A DNA stretch of 64,000 bases from Actibacterium mucosum KCTC 23349. Its GTDB lineage: Bacteria > Pseudomonadota > Alphaproteobacteria > Rhodobacterales > Rhodobacteraceae. The notes under the pieces were generated by a model, which saw nothing but the letters and a program-made list of their open reading frames with translations, was not told the origin of the DNA and made no database searches. Position 1 is the stretch's first letter. Every line of letters begins with the position of its first letter. The stretch lies in NCBI RefSeq assembly GCF_000647975.1, contig NZ_JFKE01000011.1:1-64000 (forward strand), read 5' to 3'. The position numbers and the translations under genes were made by a program. Positions 32,867 to 42,628 of the stretch are shown one piece after another.

Positions 32867-34135
32867 ATGGCGAGTATCGCAGCGTTGCAACCAGAACCGG
32901 CGCCAATCGTCGCTTGTACGGTGTCGCGCGACATTCAGAACTTCGATCAGCTGATCGAAGACATGGAGGCCGAGCTTGGCGAAGGCTGGGGCGATCTGTC
33001 CTTTGAAGACGCCAGCGCCTTTTTCGGTGAAGCAGATGCCGAGAACCTGGAGTTCGTTGCAATCGCAGTGAACTCTGACGACGAAGGCCGCTTGGACCTT
33101 ATCGAAAACCTTGTTCGTACCGCGAAAGAAGCCCGGATCGGCGTTATCCTGATCGCTGATGAACTGGGCCCCATGGTGCTGCACAAATTGCTGCGCCTTG
33201 GGGCGGACGACTTTGTGCCGTATCCCCTGCCCCAAGGCGCGCTGCGGGAAGCCATCGAAAAGCTGCGCACGCCATCTCCGGCCATGATTGCCGTCGAAGT
33301 CGCTCAGCAAGAGCAGCCCGAGGGGATCACCGCCGTTGGCGCGGACCAAAGCCGCGACGGCGTGGTTTTGCCCGTTCACGGTCTGGCAGGTGGCGTGGGT
33401 GCATCGACCTTTGCGGTTAACCTGGCATGGGAACTGGCATTGGCCGACAAGAAAGAGCCGCCGCGGGTCTGCTTGTTGGATTTCGATCTGCAGTTTGGCT
33501 CGGCTTCGACCTATCTCGACCTGCCGCGCCGGGACGCGGTTTATGAACTGGTCGCAGACACCGAAGCGATGGACAACGAATCCTTTGTTCAGGCAACCTT
33601 GCCATTCAACGAAAAACTTCACGTTCTGACCGCGCCCTCGGAAATCCTGCCGTTGGATTTCATTGTGCCGGACGACGTGAACAACCTGATTGATCGTGCG
33701 CAGGCGAATTTTGATTTCGTGGTGATCGACATGCCGCGCACGCTGGTTCAGTGGACAGAAACGGTTTTGAACCGCGCGCATGTCTACTTTGCCCTGGTAG
33801 AGTTGGACATGCGGTCTGCCCAAAACACCTTGCGCATGATCCGCGCCCTCAAAAGCGAAGATCTGCCGCATGAAAAGCTGCGCTATGTTCTGAACCGGTC
33901 GCCGAAATTCACCGATTTGTCAGGCAAAAGCCGTGTCAAGCGGATGGCAGAGAACTTGGATATCGACATCGAGGTTATGTTGCCGGACGGCGGCAAGGCC
34001 GTCGCGCAGGCAGGCGACCACGGACTGCCGCTTGCCGAAACAGCCGCCAAGCTGCCACTGCGCAAGGAAATCCAGAAGCTTGCCGCGCAACTTTATGCCC
34101 ACGCCGTCGAGGGCTCGGCTGCAGCCGTGGGCTAA
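32867..34135 (+). CDS. cpaE: Tad pilus localisation ATPase-like protein CpaE/TadZ
   Basis: 422 residues. An atypical receiver-like N-terminal domain (about 1-135) is followed by a MinD/ParA-type domain. Its P-loop reads HGLAGGVGASTFAVNLA (171-187): the signature lysines are missing, as in other TadZ/CpaE proteins. CLLDFDLQFGSAS follows, with FDFVVIDMPRTL as the Walker B-like strand. In Caulobacter CpaE brings the pilus apparatus to the pole. A cytoplasmic role is expected. cpaF starts 26 bp downstream. Confidence 0.9.
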   Translation: MASIAALQPEPAPIVACTVSRDIQNFDQLIEDMEAELGEGWGDLSFEDASAFFGEADAENLEFVAIAVNSDDEGRLDLIENLVRTAKEARIGVILIADELGPMVLHKLLRLGADDFVPYPLPQGALREAIEKLRTPSPAMIAVEVAQQEQPEGITAVGADQSRDGVVLPVHGLAGGVGASTFAVNLAWELALADKKEPPRVCLLDFDLQFGSASTYLDLPRRDAVYELVADTEAMDNESFVQATLPFNEKLHVLTAPSEILPLDFIVPDDVNNLIDRAQANFDFVVIDMPRTLVQWTETVLNRAHVYFALVELDMRSAQNTLRMIRALKSEDLPHEKLRYVLNRSPKFTDLSGKSRVKRMAENLDIDIEVMLPDGGKAVAQAGDHGLPLAETAAKLPLRKEIQKLAAQLYAHAVEGSAAAVG

Positions 34136-34161
34136 ATTGAAACGAGATAACGGGTAACGCT

Positions 34162-35604
34162 ATGTTTTCGCGATACAAAAAACCAGAAACCGAACGGCCA
34201 GCCGCTGCCAATGGCGCGGCTGCTCAAGTCGTTACGGAACTTCCGACGAAGACAAAACCCAAACCCGCACAACAACGTGCGGCTGCCAAGAAAGCTCCGG
34301 CCAAAGCTGCCCCAGAAGACAAAGAGCGCAAGCGCAAGGACCGCCTGTCCGAGATCAAGGTGGACCTGCACAAGCGTTTGCTGGACGACCTGAACCTTTC
34401 GGCGCTGGAGCATGCCTCGGAATCCGATCTCAAGGCAGAGATTCAGGCCATCTCGGCAGAAGCTCTGGAAGAAATGAGCGTCGTTCTGACAAAGGACGAA
34501 CGCCAAAACATCCACCAGGACCTGTTTGACGAAGTTACGGGCCTTGGCCCGCTGGAAACCTTGCTGAAAGACGAAGACGTCAACGATATTCTGGTTAACG
34601 GTCCCAAACAGATTTTTGTGGAACGTGCCGGTCGCCTGCAACTGTCCGACATCACGTTCAAAGACGAAAAGCACCTGCTGCGGATCATCGACAAGATTGT
34701 GTCGGCCGTTGGACGCCGCGTGGATGAATCCAACCCCTATGTGGACGCCCGCCTTGCCGACGGCTCGCGCTTTAACGCGATGGTGCCGCCGATTGCGGTG
34801 GACGGCTCGCTGGTGTCGATCCGTAAGTTCAAAAAGGACAAGCTTGGCATTAACGACCTGATCAAGTTCGGGGCGTTTACCGAGGAAATGGGCGCCTATC
34901 TGCAGGCCGCTGTGGCCTGCCGGCTGAACGTGATCGTGTCAGGCGGTACGGGCTCGGGTAAAACCACCACGCTGAACGCGCTCAGCTCATTTATCGACGA
35001 TGCCGAACGCATTCTGACGATCGAGGACACGGCCGAACTTCAGCTGCAACAGACCCATGTGGGCCGGATGGAAAGCCGCCCCGCCAACGTCGAAGGCAAA
35101 GGCGCTGTTAGTCAGCGCGACTGTCTGCGTAACGCGCTGCGGATGCGACCTGACCGCATCATCGTGGGCGAGACGCGCGGCGAGGAAGTGATCGATATGT
35201 TGCAGGCCATGAACACGGGCCACGACGGCTCGATGACCACGATCCACGCCAACAGCGCCCGCGATGGTGTCAGCCGTCTGGAAAACATGGTCGCCATGGC
35301 CGGGATCGAGATGCCCCTGAAGGCGGTGCGCAGCCAGGTCGCAAGCGCTGTGAACCTGATCGTACAGGCCAGCCGCCTGCAGGACGGCTCGCGCCGCATG
35401 GTGTCGATCACCGAAATCACGGGCATGGAAGGCGAAGTGATCTCGATGCAAGAGATTTTCCGTTACGAACGCCTGGGCCTGGCCACAGACGGCAAGATCA
35501 TTGGCCGTTTCAACGCCACAGGCGTGCGGTCCCATTATTCAGAGCGGTTCAAGCAGTGGGGATACGACCTGCCGCCGGCCATCTTTGAACCCATCACGGA
35601 GTAA
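34162..35604 (+). CDS. cpaF: Tad pilus motor ATPase CpaF/TadA
   Basis: 480 residues. Hexameric secretion ATPase that powers Flp pilus extension and retraction. A Lys/Ala-rich N-terminal tail (to about 60) precedes the N domain ([21 protein letters not shown]). The catalytic domain has the Walker [17 protein letters not shown] (259-274), an Asp box ([16 protein letters not shown]), Walker [15 protein letters not shown] and the His box [16 protein letters not shown]. Length is normal. tadB begins 6 bp after the stop. Confidence 0.96.
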   Translation: MFSRYKKPETERPAAANGAAAQVVTELPTKTKPKPAQQRAAAKKAPAKAAPEDKERKRKDRLSEIKVDLHKRLLDDLNLSALEHASESDLKAEIQAISAEALEEMSVVLTKDERQNIHQDLFDEVTGLGPLETLLKDEDVNDILVNGPKQIFVERAGRLQLSDITFKDEKHLLRIIDKIVSAVGRRVDESNPYVDARLADGSRFNAMVPPIAVDGSLVSIRKFKKDKLGINDLIKFGAFTEEMGAYLQAAVACRLNVIVSGGTGSGKTTTLNALSSFIDDAERILTIEDTAELQLQQTHVGRMESRPANVEGKGAVSQRDCLRNALRMRPDRIIVGETRGEEVIDMLQAMNTGHDGSMTTIHANSARDGVSRLENMVAMAGIEMPLKAVRSQVASAVNLIVQASRLQDGSRRMVSITEITGMEGEVISMQEIFRYERLGLATDGKIIGRFNATGVRSHYSERFKQWGYDLPPAIFEPITE

Positions 35605-35609
35605 CCACG

Positions 35610-36578
35610 ATGCAGATTTCGGCAGAACCGATTATCTATGGCTTGATCTTCGTGGCCGTGCTTGCGCTGGTCGAAGGCATCTATCTGACCGTTTTTGGTA
35701 AGTCGATCAGCCTGAACAACCGTGTCAATCGCCGCCTCGACATGCTGGAAAAAGGCGCGGCCCGCGAACAGGTTCTGGAACAGCTCCGCAAGGAGATGAG
35801 CCAGCACATGCACGCTCGCGGCATTCCGCTGTATTCGATGTTGGCCGACAAAGCGCAGAAGGCCAATATTGCCTTTTCGCCGAAGGCGCTGATCGTGATC
35901 ATGATAGGCCTATCGATCTTTTCGTTCTTTGCGCTGGCCGTAGCCACCGAGGCGGACACACCTGTTCGCGCAATTGTGGCTGTCGTCATGGGCGTCGGCG
36001 GCGTGTATTTCTGGGTCAACGGCAAAGCCAAGAAACGCCTGGCCATGGTCGAAGAACAACTACCCGACGCTGTTGAACTGATGGTGCGAAGCTTGCGCGT
36101 TGGCCACCCTTTCGCTTCGGCGATTTCGATTGTGGCCAAGGAAGTTCCCGATCCGCTGGGGTCCGAGTTCGGCATCATCGCTGACGAAAGCGCCTATGGC
36201 CGCGACGTTTCGGAAAGTCTGAAAGATCTGGCCGAACGGATGGACATGCAGGATTTGCGCTTTCTTGCCGTGGCCGTGACCATTCAGCAGCAATCTGGTG
36301 GTAACCTGGCCGAGGTTCTGGATGGTTTGGCGAAAGTGATCCGCGCGCGCTTCAAACTGTTTCGCCGGGTGAAGGCAATCACCGCCGAGGCCAAGTGGTC
36401 GGGCATGTTCCTGTCGGCTTTCCCGATCGCGGCGACGGTCATGATCAACATGGTGCAGCCCGATTACTATGACGAGGTGAAGGACACAGCGGTGTTCATC
36501 CCTGCCGTTTTGGTTGTTGGTGCGCTTTTGGTGGCGAACGTGATCTTCATGCGGATCATGGTCAATATTAAGGTGTAA
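35610..36578 (+). CDS. tadB: Tad pilus inner-membrane platform protein TadB
   Basis: 322 residues. N-terminal helix (about 7-27), a cytoplasmic segment, two helices near 92-135, the T2SSF domain (EEQLPDAVELMVRSLRVGHPFASAI, about 149-173, through GNLAEVLDGLAKVIRARFKLFRRVKAITAEAKW) and two C-terminal helices. It forms the platform with TadC on which the pilin is assembled by CpaF. It lies 6 bp after cpaF and 12 bp before tadC. Confidence 0.93.
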   Translation: MQISAEPIIYGLIFVAVLALVEGIYLTVFGKSISLNNRVNRRLDMLEKGAAREQVLEQLRKEMSQHMHARGIPLYSMLADKAQKANIAFSPKALIVIMIGLSIFSFFALAVATEADTPVRAIVAVVMGVGGVYFWVNGKAKKRLAMVEEQLPDAVELMVRSLRVGHPFASAISIVAKEVPDPLGSEFGIIADESAYGRDVSESLKDLAERMDMQDLRFLAVAVTIQQQSGGNLAEVLDGLAKVIRARFKLFRRVKAITAEAKWSGMFLSAFPIAATVMINMVQPDYYDEVKDTAVFIPAVLVVGALLVANVIFMRIMVNIKV

Positions 36579-36589
36579 GAGGTCGAACT

Positions 36590-37591
36590 ATGGAATTCCT
36601 GCAACCAATCAACGAATACCTGACGCAGAATTTCGGCGAGCTTGGGCCGCTCTATGCCGTTGGTTTGCTGGGTGTGCTGTGCATTGTGATCACCTTGCCG
36701 ATGTTCTTGCGCAAACAGGTGGACCCGTTGGATCGGCTGAAAGGGGCCCAGGCGCCTCGCCAGCCGGTGGAACCAATTGCCGAGATCCCGCAGGCGAAAC
36801 TACGCCACGGCAACAAAAGCACTGAAAAACTCGACAAATTCGCCAACTTTCTTGAACCGCAAGACGAAGAAGAGCTTTCAGCGGCGCGGCTGAAGCTTTT
36901 GCGTGCGGGCTATCGGTCAAAGTCGGCCGTGCGCGCCTTTCACTTTGCTCAGCTTGTGCTGGGCCTGGGTTTTCTATTTCTGGGCGTGATGTATGCCGTG
37001 GTTACGTCGGCCACGTCCGAAGAGATCTCGACGCAGCAATTGATGCTTTCGGTTCTTGTGCCTGGTGGAGTCGGCTATTTCCTTCCGAAATACTGGGTGA
37101 CCCGTCGCGTGCAGTCACGCCAGGAAGAAATAATCAACGGATTCCCGGACAGCTTGGACATGCTTTTGGTATGTGTCGAGGCCGGCCAATCGCTGGATCA
37201 GGCCATCATCCGTGTTTCCAAGGAAATCCGCGCAGGTTATCCCGCGCTGGCTGAAGAGTTCGAGATTGTCAGCCACGAGATCAAGGCCGGTAAAGACAAA
37301 ACCAGCGTCTTGAAAGACATGGGCGAACGCTGCGGTGTCGCAGACGTTTCCTCTTTCGTGACCGTTTTGATCCAATCGACCAGCTTTGGTACCTCGATCG
37401 CCGATGCTCTGCGTGTGTATGCGGCCGAGATGCGGGACAAGCGTGTGATGCGCGCCGAAGAGGCCGCGAACAAACTGCCGACCAAACTGACCCTCGGCAC
37501 CATGATGTTCACGGTTCCGCCATTGTTGATTATCTTAATCGGGCCATCGTGCTACGGTATCTACCAGATGCTCAACAGCGCGGCAGTTTGA
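36590..37591 (+). CDS. tadC: Tad pilus inner-membrane platform protein TadC
   Basis: 333 residues. It has the same general fold as TadB: an N-terminal helix (about 17-37), a linker with RLKLLRAGYRSKSAVRAFH, helices near 118-160, the T2SSF core (INGFPDSLDMLLVCVEAGQSLDQAIIRVSKEIRAGYP, about 180-216, and FVTVLIQSTSFGTSIADALRVYAAEMRDKRVMRAEEAANKLPTKL) and a final helix pair. It pairs with TadB in the platform. The stop lies 4 bp before the TadD start, implying coupling. Confidence 0.93.
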   Translation: MEFLQPINEYLTQNFGELGPLYAVGLLGVLCIVITLPMFLRKQVDPLDRLKGAQAPRQPVEPIAEIPQAKLRHGNKSTEKLDKFANFLEPQDEEELSAARLKLLRAGYRSKSAVRAFHFAQLVLGLGFLFLGVMYAVVTSATSEEISTQQLMLSVLVPGGVGYFLPKYWVTRRVQSRQEEIINGFPDSLDMLLVCVEAGQSLDQAIIRVSKEIRAGYPALAEEFEIVSHEIKAGKDKTSVLKDMGERCGVADVSSFVTVLIQSTSFGTSIADALRVYAAEMRDKRVMRAEEAANKLPTKLTLGTMMFTVPPLLIILIGPSCYGIYQMLNSAAV

Positions 37592-37595
37592 TGTG

Positions 37596-38162
37596 ATGTT
37601 TCGAAATTCGGCGGCTGCCTTGGTAACCGCCTGCCTGTTGGCCGCCTGTCAGGAGACCGGCGGCCTTGGCGCACAATACGAAGGCCCCCCGCCCCCGGCA
37701 GGTACACCCAAAGTCTCGGAGGCTGTGGATGGGTTGATTGTGGGTCACCGGCTCATGGCTGCGGGGGAATACGAACTTGCCCTCAAAGCCTACTACCGTT
37801 CCGGCGGCGAACGTGGTTTGAACGCCGACACCTACTCGGCCATTGGTTCCGCCAATTTGCGATTAGGTCGGTTGGGGCAAGCAGAAGAACTGCTGCGCAA
37901 AGCCATTGACCTTGACGAAACCTTTCCCGCCGCGTGGAACAACTTGGGCGTGGTCTTGATGGAGCGACGCGAATACGGCGAAGCCAAATTGGTCTTTCAG
38001 CGTGCCTTTGCGCTGGACAGTGGCAATTCCGACGAAATTCGCGAAAATCTGCGCTTGGCTATCGCAAAAACCGACAATCCTGCGTATGATAGTCAACAAA
38101 ACTATAATTTCGAGTTGGTGCGGAGAGGAAACGGGCGCTACCTGCTGCTTTCCACACCATGA
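37596..38162 (+). CDS. tadD: TadD-like TPR lipoprotein
   Basis: 188 residues from the ATG at 37596; a GTG one codon earlier is possible. Lipobox LLAAC gives Cys18. Three TPR units follow (about 62-95, 96-129 and 130-160), with RLGQAEELLRKAIDLDETFPAAWNNLGVVLMERREYGEAKLVFQRAFALD as the clearest. TadD is the pilotin-like lipoprotein needed for secretin assembly. A second TPR lipoprotein follows, so the role may be split between the two. Confidence 0.85.
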   Translation: MFRNSAAALVTACLLAACQETGGLGAQYEGPPPPAGTPKVSEAVDGLIVGHRLMAAGEYELALKAYYRSGGERGLNADTYSAIGSANLRLGRLGQAEELLRKAIDLDETFPAAWNNLGVVLMERREYGEAKLVFQRAFALDSGNSDEIRENLRLAIAKTDNPAYDSQQNYNFELVRRGNGRYLLLSTP

Positions 38163-38188
38163 GGCCAGAGCAGTAAAAGGACGCAAAA

Positions 38189-39046
38189 ATGCGCCGATTT
38201 ACCCTTGTTTCGCTATGCCTCGGCAGCACTATGGCACTTGCCGGCTGCTTGGGGGGTACGACTGAAGAAGAAGTTGAACGCGCCGTTGCCGAAGTTGTGG
38301 CAGCAGACGAGGCCAGCCTGAACGATATCATGCTGAGCGTTGCCGACCCCAACGAGGCGGTAACATTCTTCAAGCGGCAACTTGCAGAACAACCCGACCG
38401 GATCGATTTCCAGCGTGGACTGGCGAAATCTCTGGTTCGCGCCAAACTGGCGACCGAGGCGATCAGCGCGTGGAAGGCCGTGGTTGCCCATCCCGAAGCT
38501 TTGCCCGACGACAAGATTGACTTGGCAGACGCCTTGATCCGCGGCGGCAAGTGGGATGACGCCGAAAAAGTTTTGGACAGTGTTCCGCCGACCGTGGAAA
38601 CCTACAAACGCTATCGACTTGAGGCCATGGTCGCTGACAGCAATCAGGAATGGGACGCGGCAGACCACTTTTATGAAACGGCCGTGGGTCTTACCACCCG
38701 CCCGGCAAACGTTTTGAATAACTGGGGTTACTCCAAGCTAAGCCGCGGTGATTTCCGCGACGCCGAGGGGCTTTTTGTTGACGCCATCAGCTATGACCGC
38801 AACCTGTTCACCGCCAAGAACAACCTTGTTCTGGCCCGTGGTGCACAGCGAAACTATCAATTGCCAGTCATCGAGATGTCGCAGATCGAACGGGCTCAAT
38901 TGCTGTACACGGCGGCGTTGTCGGCGGTCAAACAGGGCGATGTCGCCATTGGACGTGGTCTGTTGGAGGACGCGATTTCGACCCACCCGCAACACTTTGA
39001 ACAAGCTGTGCGGTCGTTGCGCGCGCTGGATTCAGAGACGGGCTGA
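38189..39046 (+). CDS. Second TPR lipoprotein of the tad locus
   Basis: 285 residues. Signal peptide with lipobox LAGC (Cys20). A helical region of TPR-like repeats spans about 55-255, with NVLNNWGYSKLSRGDFRDAEGLFVDAISYDRNLFTAKNNLVLA the clearest unit. It sits between tadD and the prepilin peptidase, close-packed on both sides. It is probably a second outer-membrane assembly factor for the secretin or an adaptor to the OmpA lipoprotein. This is inferred from location. Confidence 0.8.
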   Translation: MRRFTLVSLCLGSTMALAGCLGGTTEEEVERAVAEVVAADEASLNDIMLSVADPNEAVTFFKRQLAEQPDRIDFQRGLAKSLVRAKLATEAISAWKAVVAHPEALPDDKIDLADALIRGGKWDDAEKVLDSVPPTVETYKRYRLEAMVADSNQEWDAADHFYETAVGLTTRPANVLNNWGYSKLSRGDFRDAEGLFVDAISYDRNLFTAKNNLVLARGAQRNYQLPVIEMSQIERAQLLYTAALSAVKQGDVAIGRGLLEDAISTHPQHFEQAVRSLRALDSETG

Positions 39047-39057
39047 TCGAGCCACCG

Positions 39058-39546
39058 ATGCATCTGTCATCTACTGCCGCCCTGGCCTTTCTCCCTTTTG
39101 CGAGCGTCATCGGGCTGTGGGTCGCGTGGAGCGATCTTAAGTTCATGAAAATTCCCAACCGCGCGGTCTTTGCGCTGGCCCTGTGCTTTGCGGTTGTTGG
39201 GATCGTTGTGCTGCCGTTTGGCGAATACCTGTGGCGGTGGTCGCATCTGGCCGTCGTTCTGGCCATTGGGTTCGTATTGAACCTGTTGCGCATGATTGGC
39301 GCGGGAGACGCGAAATACGCGGCGGCTATGGCACCTTTCATCCCGCTGGGTGACGCCATTTGGTTTATGTTGCTGTTCTGCGCAATCTTGCCCGCGTCGT
39401 TCTTCATTCACCGTGGCGCGCGCATGCTACCGCCGGTCCGCAAAGCTGCCCCTGACTGGGTGTCATGGGACAGTCGCAAGTTTCCGATGGGCCTGGCCTT
39501 GGGGCCTGTTTTGGCAATTTACCTGGTGTTTGCCGCTGTGTCGTAG
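39058..39546 (+). CDS. cpaA: Prepilin peptidase CpaA/TadV
   Basis: 162 residues, about five transmembrane helices. A24 aspartic peptidase that lacks the methyltransferase domain, as usual for tad loci. Catalytic Asp residues are in WSDLKFMKIPNR (about 24-35) and GAGDAKYAAAM (about 81-91). It removes the Flp leader after the Gly. The gene closes the plus-strand tad run, and its last 28 bp overlap the convergent membrane-protein gene. Confidence 0.92.
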   Translation: MHLSSTAALAFLPFASVIGLWVAWSDLKFMKIPNRAVFALALCFAVVGIVVLPFGEYLWRWSHLAVVLAIGFVLNLLRMIGAGDAKYAAAMAPFIPLGDAIWFMLLFCAILPASFFIHRGARMLPPVRKAAPDWVSWDSRKFPMGLALGPVLAIYLVFAAVS

Positions 39547-41168
39547 GGCTGACCACCAACCTCCAACAAGATAAAGGCCGGGCTGCGATACACTTCGGCC
39601 AACGCGATACCGCGGTCTTCGATCACGCCCAGGATACGGTGGCGTTCAGACATGCGGTATGGGCACGTGGGAACAAGCACGTAGTTAGCATTCTCCAAGC
39701 CCGGTGCGCCGCCATAGTACCAGGGTGCCCCCCCTTTCAATGGCGTAAGGTCCCCGAACATCCAGATCACGTTCACGATGTCCGTCACCAAAATCTGGTC
39801 CTCGGGTCCGTAGCCAGCTGTATTCAGCTCCTCTGCGAGGCTGCTGAAGAACCCCACTGCGCCTGCGAAGATTTCACATGCCGGCAAGGCTTCGCCGTTC
39901 AAAATGGTGTATTCTTCTTCTGGCACGTGCGAGGCAACGATTGGCGCGGCCTCGGCGATGTCCAGGCGGATGTTGGCCTTCAGCTCGAATGACCGATCCT
40001 TTTTACCCAACAGGTCAGCATGACGCGACTGCGTGGGCAGGAACACATCGTGCTCGGTAATCTCGGCCCCATAGTGAATCTTGGGGCTGAAGGCCATATT
40101 CACCGCGGCGGGAGACGCAAAAGCCGCAAGGGCAACCGCCGTCAATCCAAGCGCTTGACGCAAGTCCCATCCGAATTTGTTAACTATCCCCACAGCCGGC
40201 CGCGCAGCAAGAACCAATACCATTGCCAGGATTAACCATTGCGGATCATTCCCGAAGTTCTGGAAAGTGACATAGAAAAATGCAGGGGCCAGAACCAACA
40301 GCATCAGACCCATATGCGCCTGCCGCGCCTGGCGCAGGAAGATGACCGCAATCAGGATCGTCAGGGTCGAACCAATATAGTTCGGCATTCGCAGCATATC
40401 GAGAAACGGCTTGTTCGGGTAAGGGCGCACCTCGGACTGCGACACCGCCAACATGTCCCCTAGGTAAGCCTGCCAGAATCCAACACCCGCCAGCGTTGTC
40501 ACACCGGCAATCACGGCAAGCCCGGTCGCCAGCGACGCCGCCAAGGCGGCGCTGTCCTTGCGCAGTAGAAGAGCCAGAACGACCGGCGGCGCGAAAGCGA
40601 TGAAATACGTGGCTTTGCTGAGCGCCAGGAACGACATGCAAAGACCAATCGTCAAGCCATCTGCAAGCGCGCTTTGGCGATGGGCAGGCGGCAGAACCGC
40701 AACGATGACAGCGACGTAGGCCACCGCCCAGGCCCAGCGGTTATAGTGCATGGCCAAAGAGACATGGGTGGCGGTCTGACCCTGCGAAAGGGCAACAACC
40801 ATCATGATCACGTAGAACCCAAGGAAAAATGCCCAACCCATGCTCAACCGGCTGCTCATGGCCCACCAGACGAACGGGATCATGCATAGCGCGAAAAAGA
40901 GCTGGCTATAGATCACGGCATGCCCTGCCCCCTGCCCCAGCCATAGGAACAAGGAAATCGGCGCGTAGGCCATGACCCCAAGCGGCGTCATGTAATCGGC
41001 ATGGGGTTCTTGGCCCGCGGCCAGCCGGAACGACAGGTCCAGCAAATGCGCCGTGTCGCCTTCGTAATTGCCAATGAACAGCCCGCCCTTTGCCAGAGTG
41101 GCCAATGCGTAAAAACCCAAAACGACAAATAGGAATGCCAGAAACTTCAATGATTGCGATTTGTTCAT
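39519..41168 (-). CDS. Large polytopic membrane protein, possibly glycosyltransferase-like
   Basis: 549 residues from the ATG at 41168 (MNKSQSLKFL). About eleven transmembrane helices fill residues 8-375, and a soluble, likely periplasmic C-terminal domain of about 170 residues follows. An acidic loop after the first helix (FIGNYEGDTAHLLDLSFRLAAGQEPHADY) resembles the first loop of GT-C enzymes such as ArnT/PMT, where an Asp acts as base. This is a loose likeness only. It could glycosylate pilus or envelope components. Overlaps cpaA tail-to-tail. Confidence 0.6.
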   Translation of the reverse strand: MNKSQSLKFLAFLFVVLGFYALATLAKGGLFIGNYEGDTAHLLDLSFRLAAGQEPHADYMTPLGVMAYAPISLFLWLGQGAGHAVIYSQLFFALCMIPFVWWAMSSRLSMGWAFFLGFYVIMMVVALSQGQTATHVSLAMHYNRWAWAVAYVAVIVAVLPPAHRQSALADGLTIGLCMSFLALSKATYFIAFAPPVVLALLLRKDSAALAASLATGLAVIAGVTTLAGVGFWQAYLGDMLAVSQSEVRPYPNKPFLDMLRMPNYIGSTLTILIAVIFLRQARQAHMGLMLLVLAPAFFYVTFQNFGNDPQWLILAMVLVLAARPAVGIVNKFGWDLRQALGLTAVALAAFASPAAVNMAFSPKIHYGAEITEHDVFLPTQSRHADLLGKKDRSFELKANIRLDIAEAAPIVASHVPEEEYTILNGEALPACEIFAGAVGFFSSLAEELNTAGYGPEDQILVTDIVNVIWMFGDLTPLKGGAPWYYGGAPGLENANYVLVPTCPYRMSERHRILGVIEDRGIALAEVYRSPAFILLEVGGQPYDTAANTR

Positions 41169-41303
41169 GCCTGCCCTGCTTGTTTCTTTCGCAATTTCAA
41201 ACTGTGGCCTCATTTCGGCCCGCTTTGCGCGGTATTCGATGCCTCAACACGCCGTTCAGGCACGATATCGCAGAACAATTGAGCAGAAATAAGGCGCATT
41301 GTA
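41169..41303. other. Divergent intergenic region
   Basis: 135 bp between the membrane-protein start and the AAA-ATPase start. Promoters for both directions must lie here. An AATAAGG lies about 10 bp before the ATPase ATG. No clear palindrome or terminator was noted. Confidence 0.35.
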
Positions 41304-42614
41304 ATGAATATGCAGACAAGCAACGTGATGGCCCCGCCCGCTCCAAGGTCGCTGGACCAAATGCGCCTGCCCATCGTTATGATGCGGGACATCCTGCTGA
41401 AAACCGTGTTTCGCAAGAACGTGGACCAGGTTACCGAGATCGCGCGCGCCATATGCCTGCCTGTGCCGGTGACACAGGAACTGGTTGATCTGGCCCGCAG
41501 CCAGAAGCTGATCGAGGCAACCGGCACCCTGCACGCCAATTCGGGTGGCGAGATGGGGTATCAACTGACCGATGGCGGAAAGGCCCGCGCCCAGGATGCA
41601 TTGACGCAGTCCGAATACTACGGCGCGATGCCGGTGCCGCTGGAGGTCTATCGCGAACAGATCAAACGCCAGTCGATCCGCAACATTCAGATCACCCGCG
41701 ACCAGCTGACCGGCGCCATGGGCCACCTGATCCTGCCCGACGACCTGCTCAGCCATCTCGGGCCCGCGGTGTCATCGGGCCGTTCGATCCTGATGTACGG
41801 CCCCCCGGGCAACGGTAAATCGTCGATCTCGAACGGCATCCGTGATGCTTTGGGCGACAAAATCTATGTGCCGCGCGCCATCGAATACGCCGGTCAGGTG
41901 ATCACCGTTTACGACCCGATCGTGCATTCCAAGGCCGAAGAGCAGGTCGACGACCCCACCTCACTGCGCCGCACGTCGGGCCGCTATGACACGCGCTATG
42001 TGCTGTGCGAACGGCCAACGGTTGTGACCGGGGGCGAGCTGTCGCTCAGCATGCTGGATCTGGTCTATAACCCCACCGCGCGCACCTATCAGGCGCCGCT
42101 GCAGATGAAATCCACCGGCGGCGTCTTCATCGTCGACGACCTTGGCCGCCAGGCCGAACCGCCGCAGGCGCTGGTCAACCGCTGGATCGTGCCGCTGGAA
42201 GAAAGCCGCGACATCCTGGCCCTGCAATCGGGCGAAAAGTTCGAGGTCCCCTTCGACACGCTGGTCATCTTCTCGACCAACTTCCACCCCAACGAGATCT
42301 TCGACAAAGCCGCCCTGCGCCGGATCTTCTTCAAGATCAAGATCGACGGGCCGTGTCAGGAGGACTTCCTGAAAATCTTCGCTTTGGTGGCGCGCAAGAA
42401 GAAAATGCCGCTGAACGAAGACACGCTGATCTATCTGCTGCAAAAGAAATATCCGACCATCGACAATGTCTATGCCAACTATCAGCCGGTATTCCTGATC
42501 GACCAGATGATCGCCATCTGCGAGTTCGAAGGCATCCCCTATCAGATGTCCCCCGACCTGATCGACCGCGCCTGGGCAAACATGTTCGTGAAACAGGAAG
42601 AGATCATACACTGA
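41304..42614 (+). CDS. AAA+ ATPase with N-terminal winged-helix-like domain
   Basis: 436 residues. The N-terminal 100 residues (ILLKTVFRKNVDQVTEIARAICLPVPVTQELVDLARSQKLIE, then GGEMGYQLTDGGKARAQ) look like a winged-helix/MarR-type fold. The ATPase domain has Walker A MYGPPGNGKSS (164-174), a Walker B-like FIVDDLGRQ, sensor-1-like LVIFSTNFHP and an Arg-rich segment ALRRIFFKIKI. Similar stand-alone ATPases are annotated near alphaproteobacterial tad loci, but no function is known to me. The substrate may be a pilus complex or DNA. Confidence 0.75.
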   Translation: MNMQTSNVMAPPAPRSLDQMRLPIVMMRDILLKTVFRKNVDQVTEIARAICLPVPVTQELVDLARSQKLIEATGTLHANSGGEMGYQLTDGGKARAQDALTQSEYYGAMPVPLEVYREQIKRQSIRNIQITRDQLTGAMGHLILPDDLLSHLGPAVSSGRSILMYGPPGNGKSSISNGIRDALGDKIYVPRAIEYAGQVITVYDPIVHSKAEEQVDDPTSLRRTSGRYDTRYVLCERPTVVTGGELSLSMLDLVYNPTARTYQAPLQMKSTGGVFIVDDLGRQAEPPQALVNRWIVPLEESRDILALQSGEKFEVPFDTLVIFSTNFHPNEIFDKAALRRIFFKIKIDGPCQEDFLKIFALVARKKKMPLNEDTLIYLLQKKYPTIDNVYANYQPVFLIDQMIAICEFEGIPYQMSPDLIDRAWANMFVKQEEIIH

Positions 42615-42628
42615 TATTGCCAGCGTTC

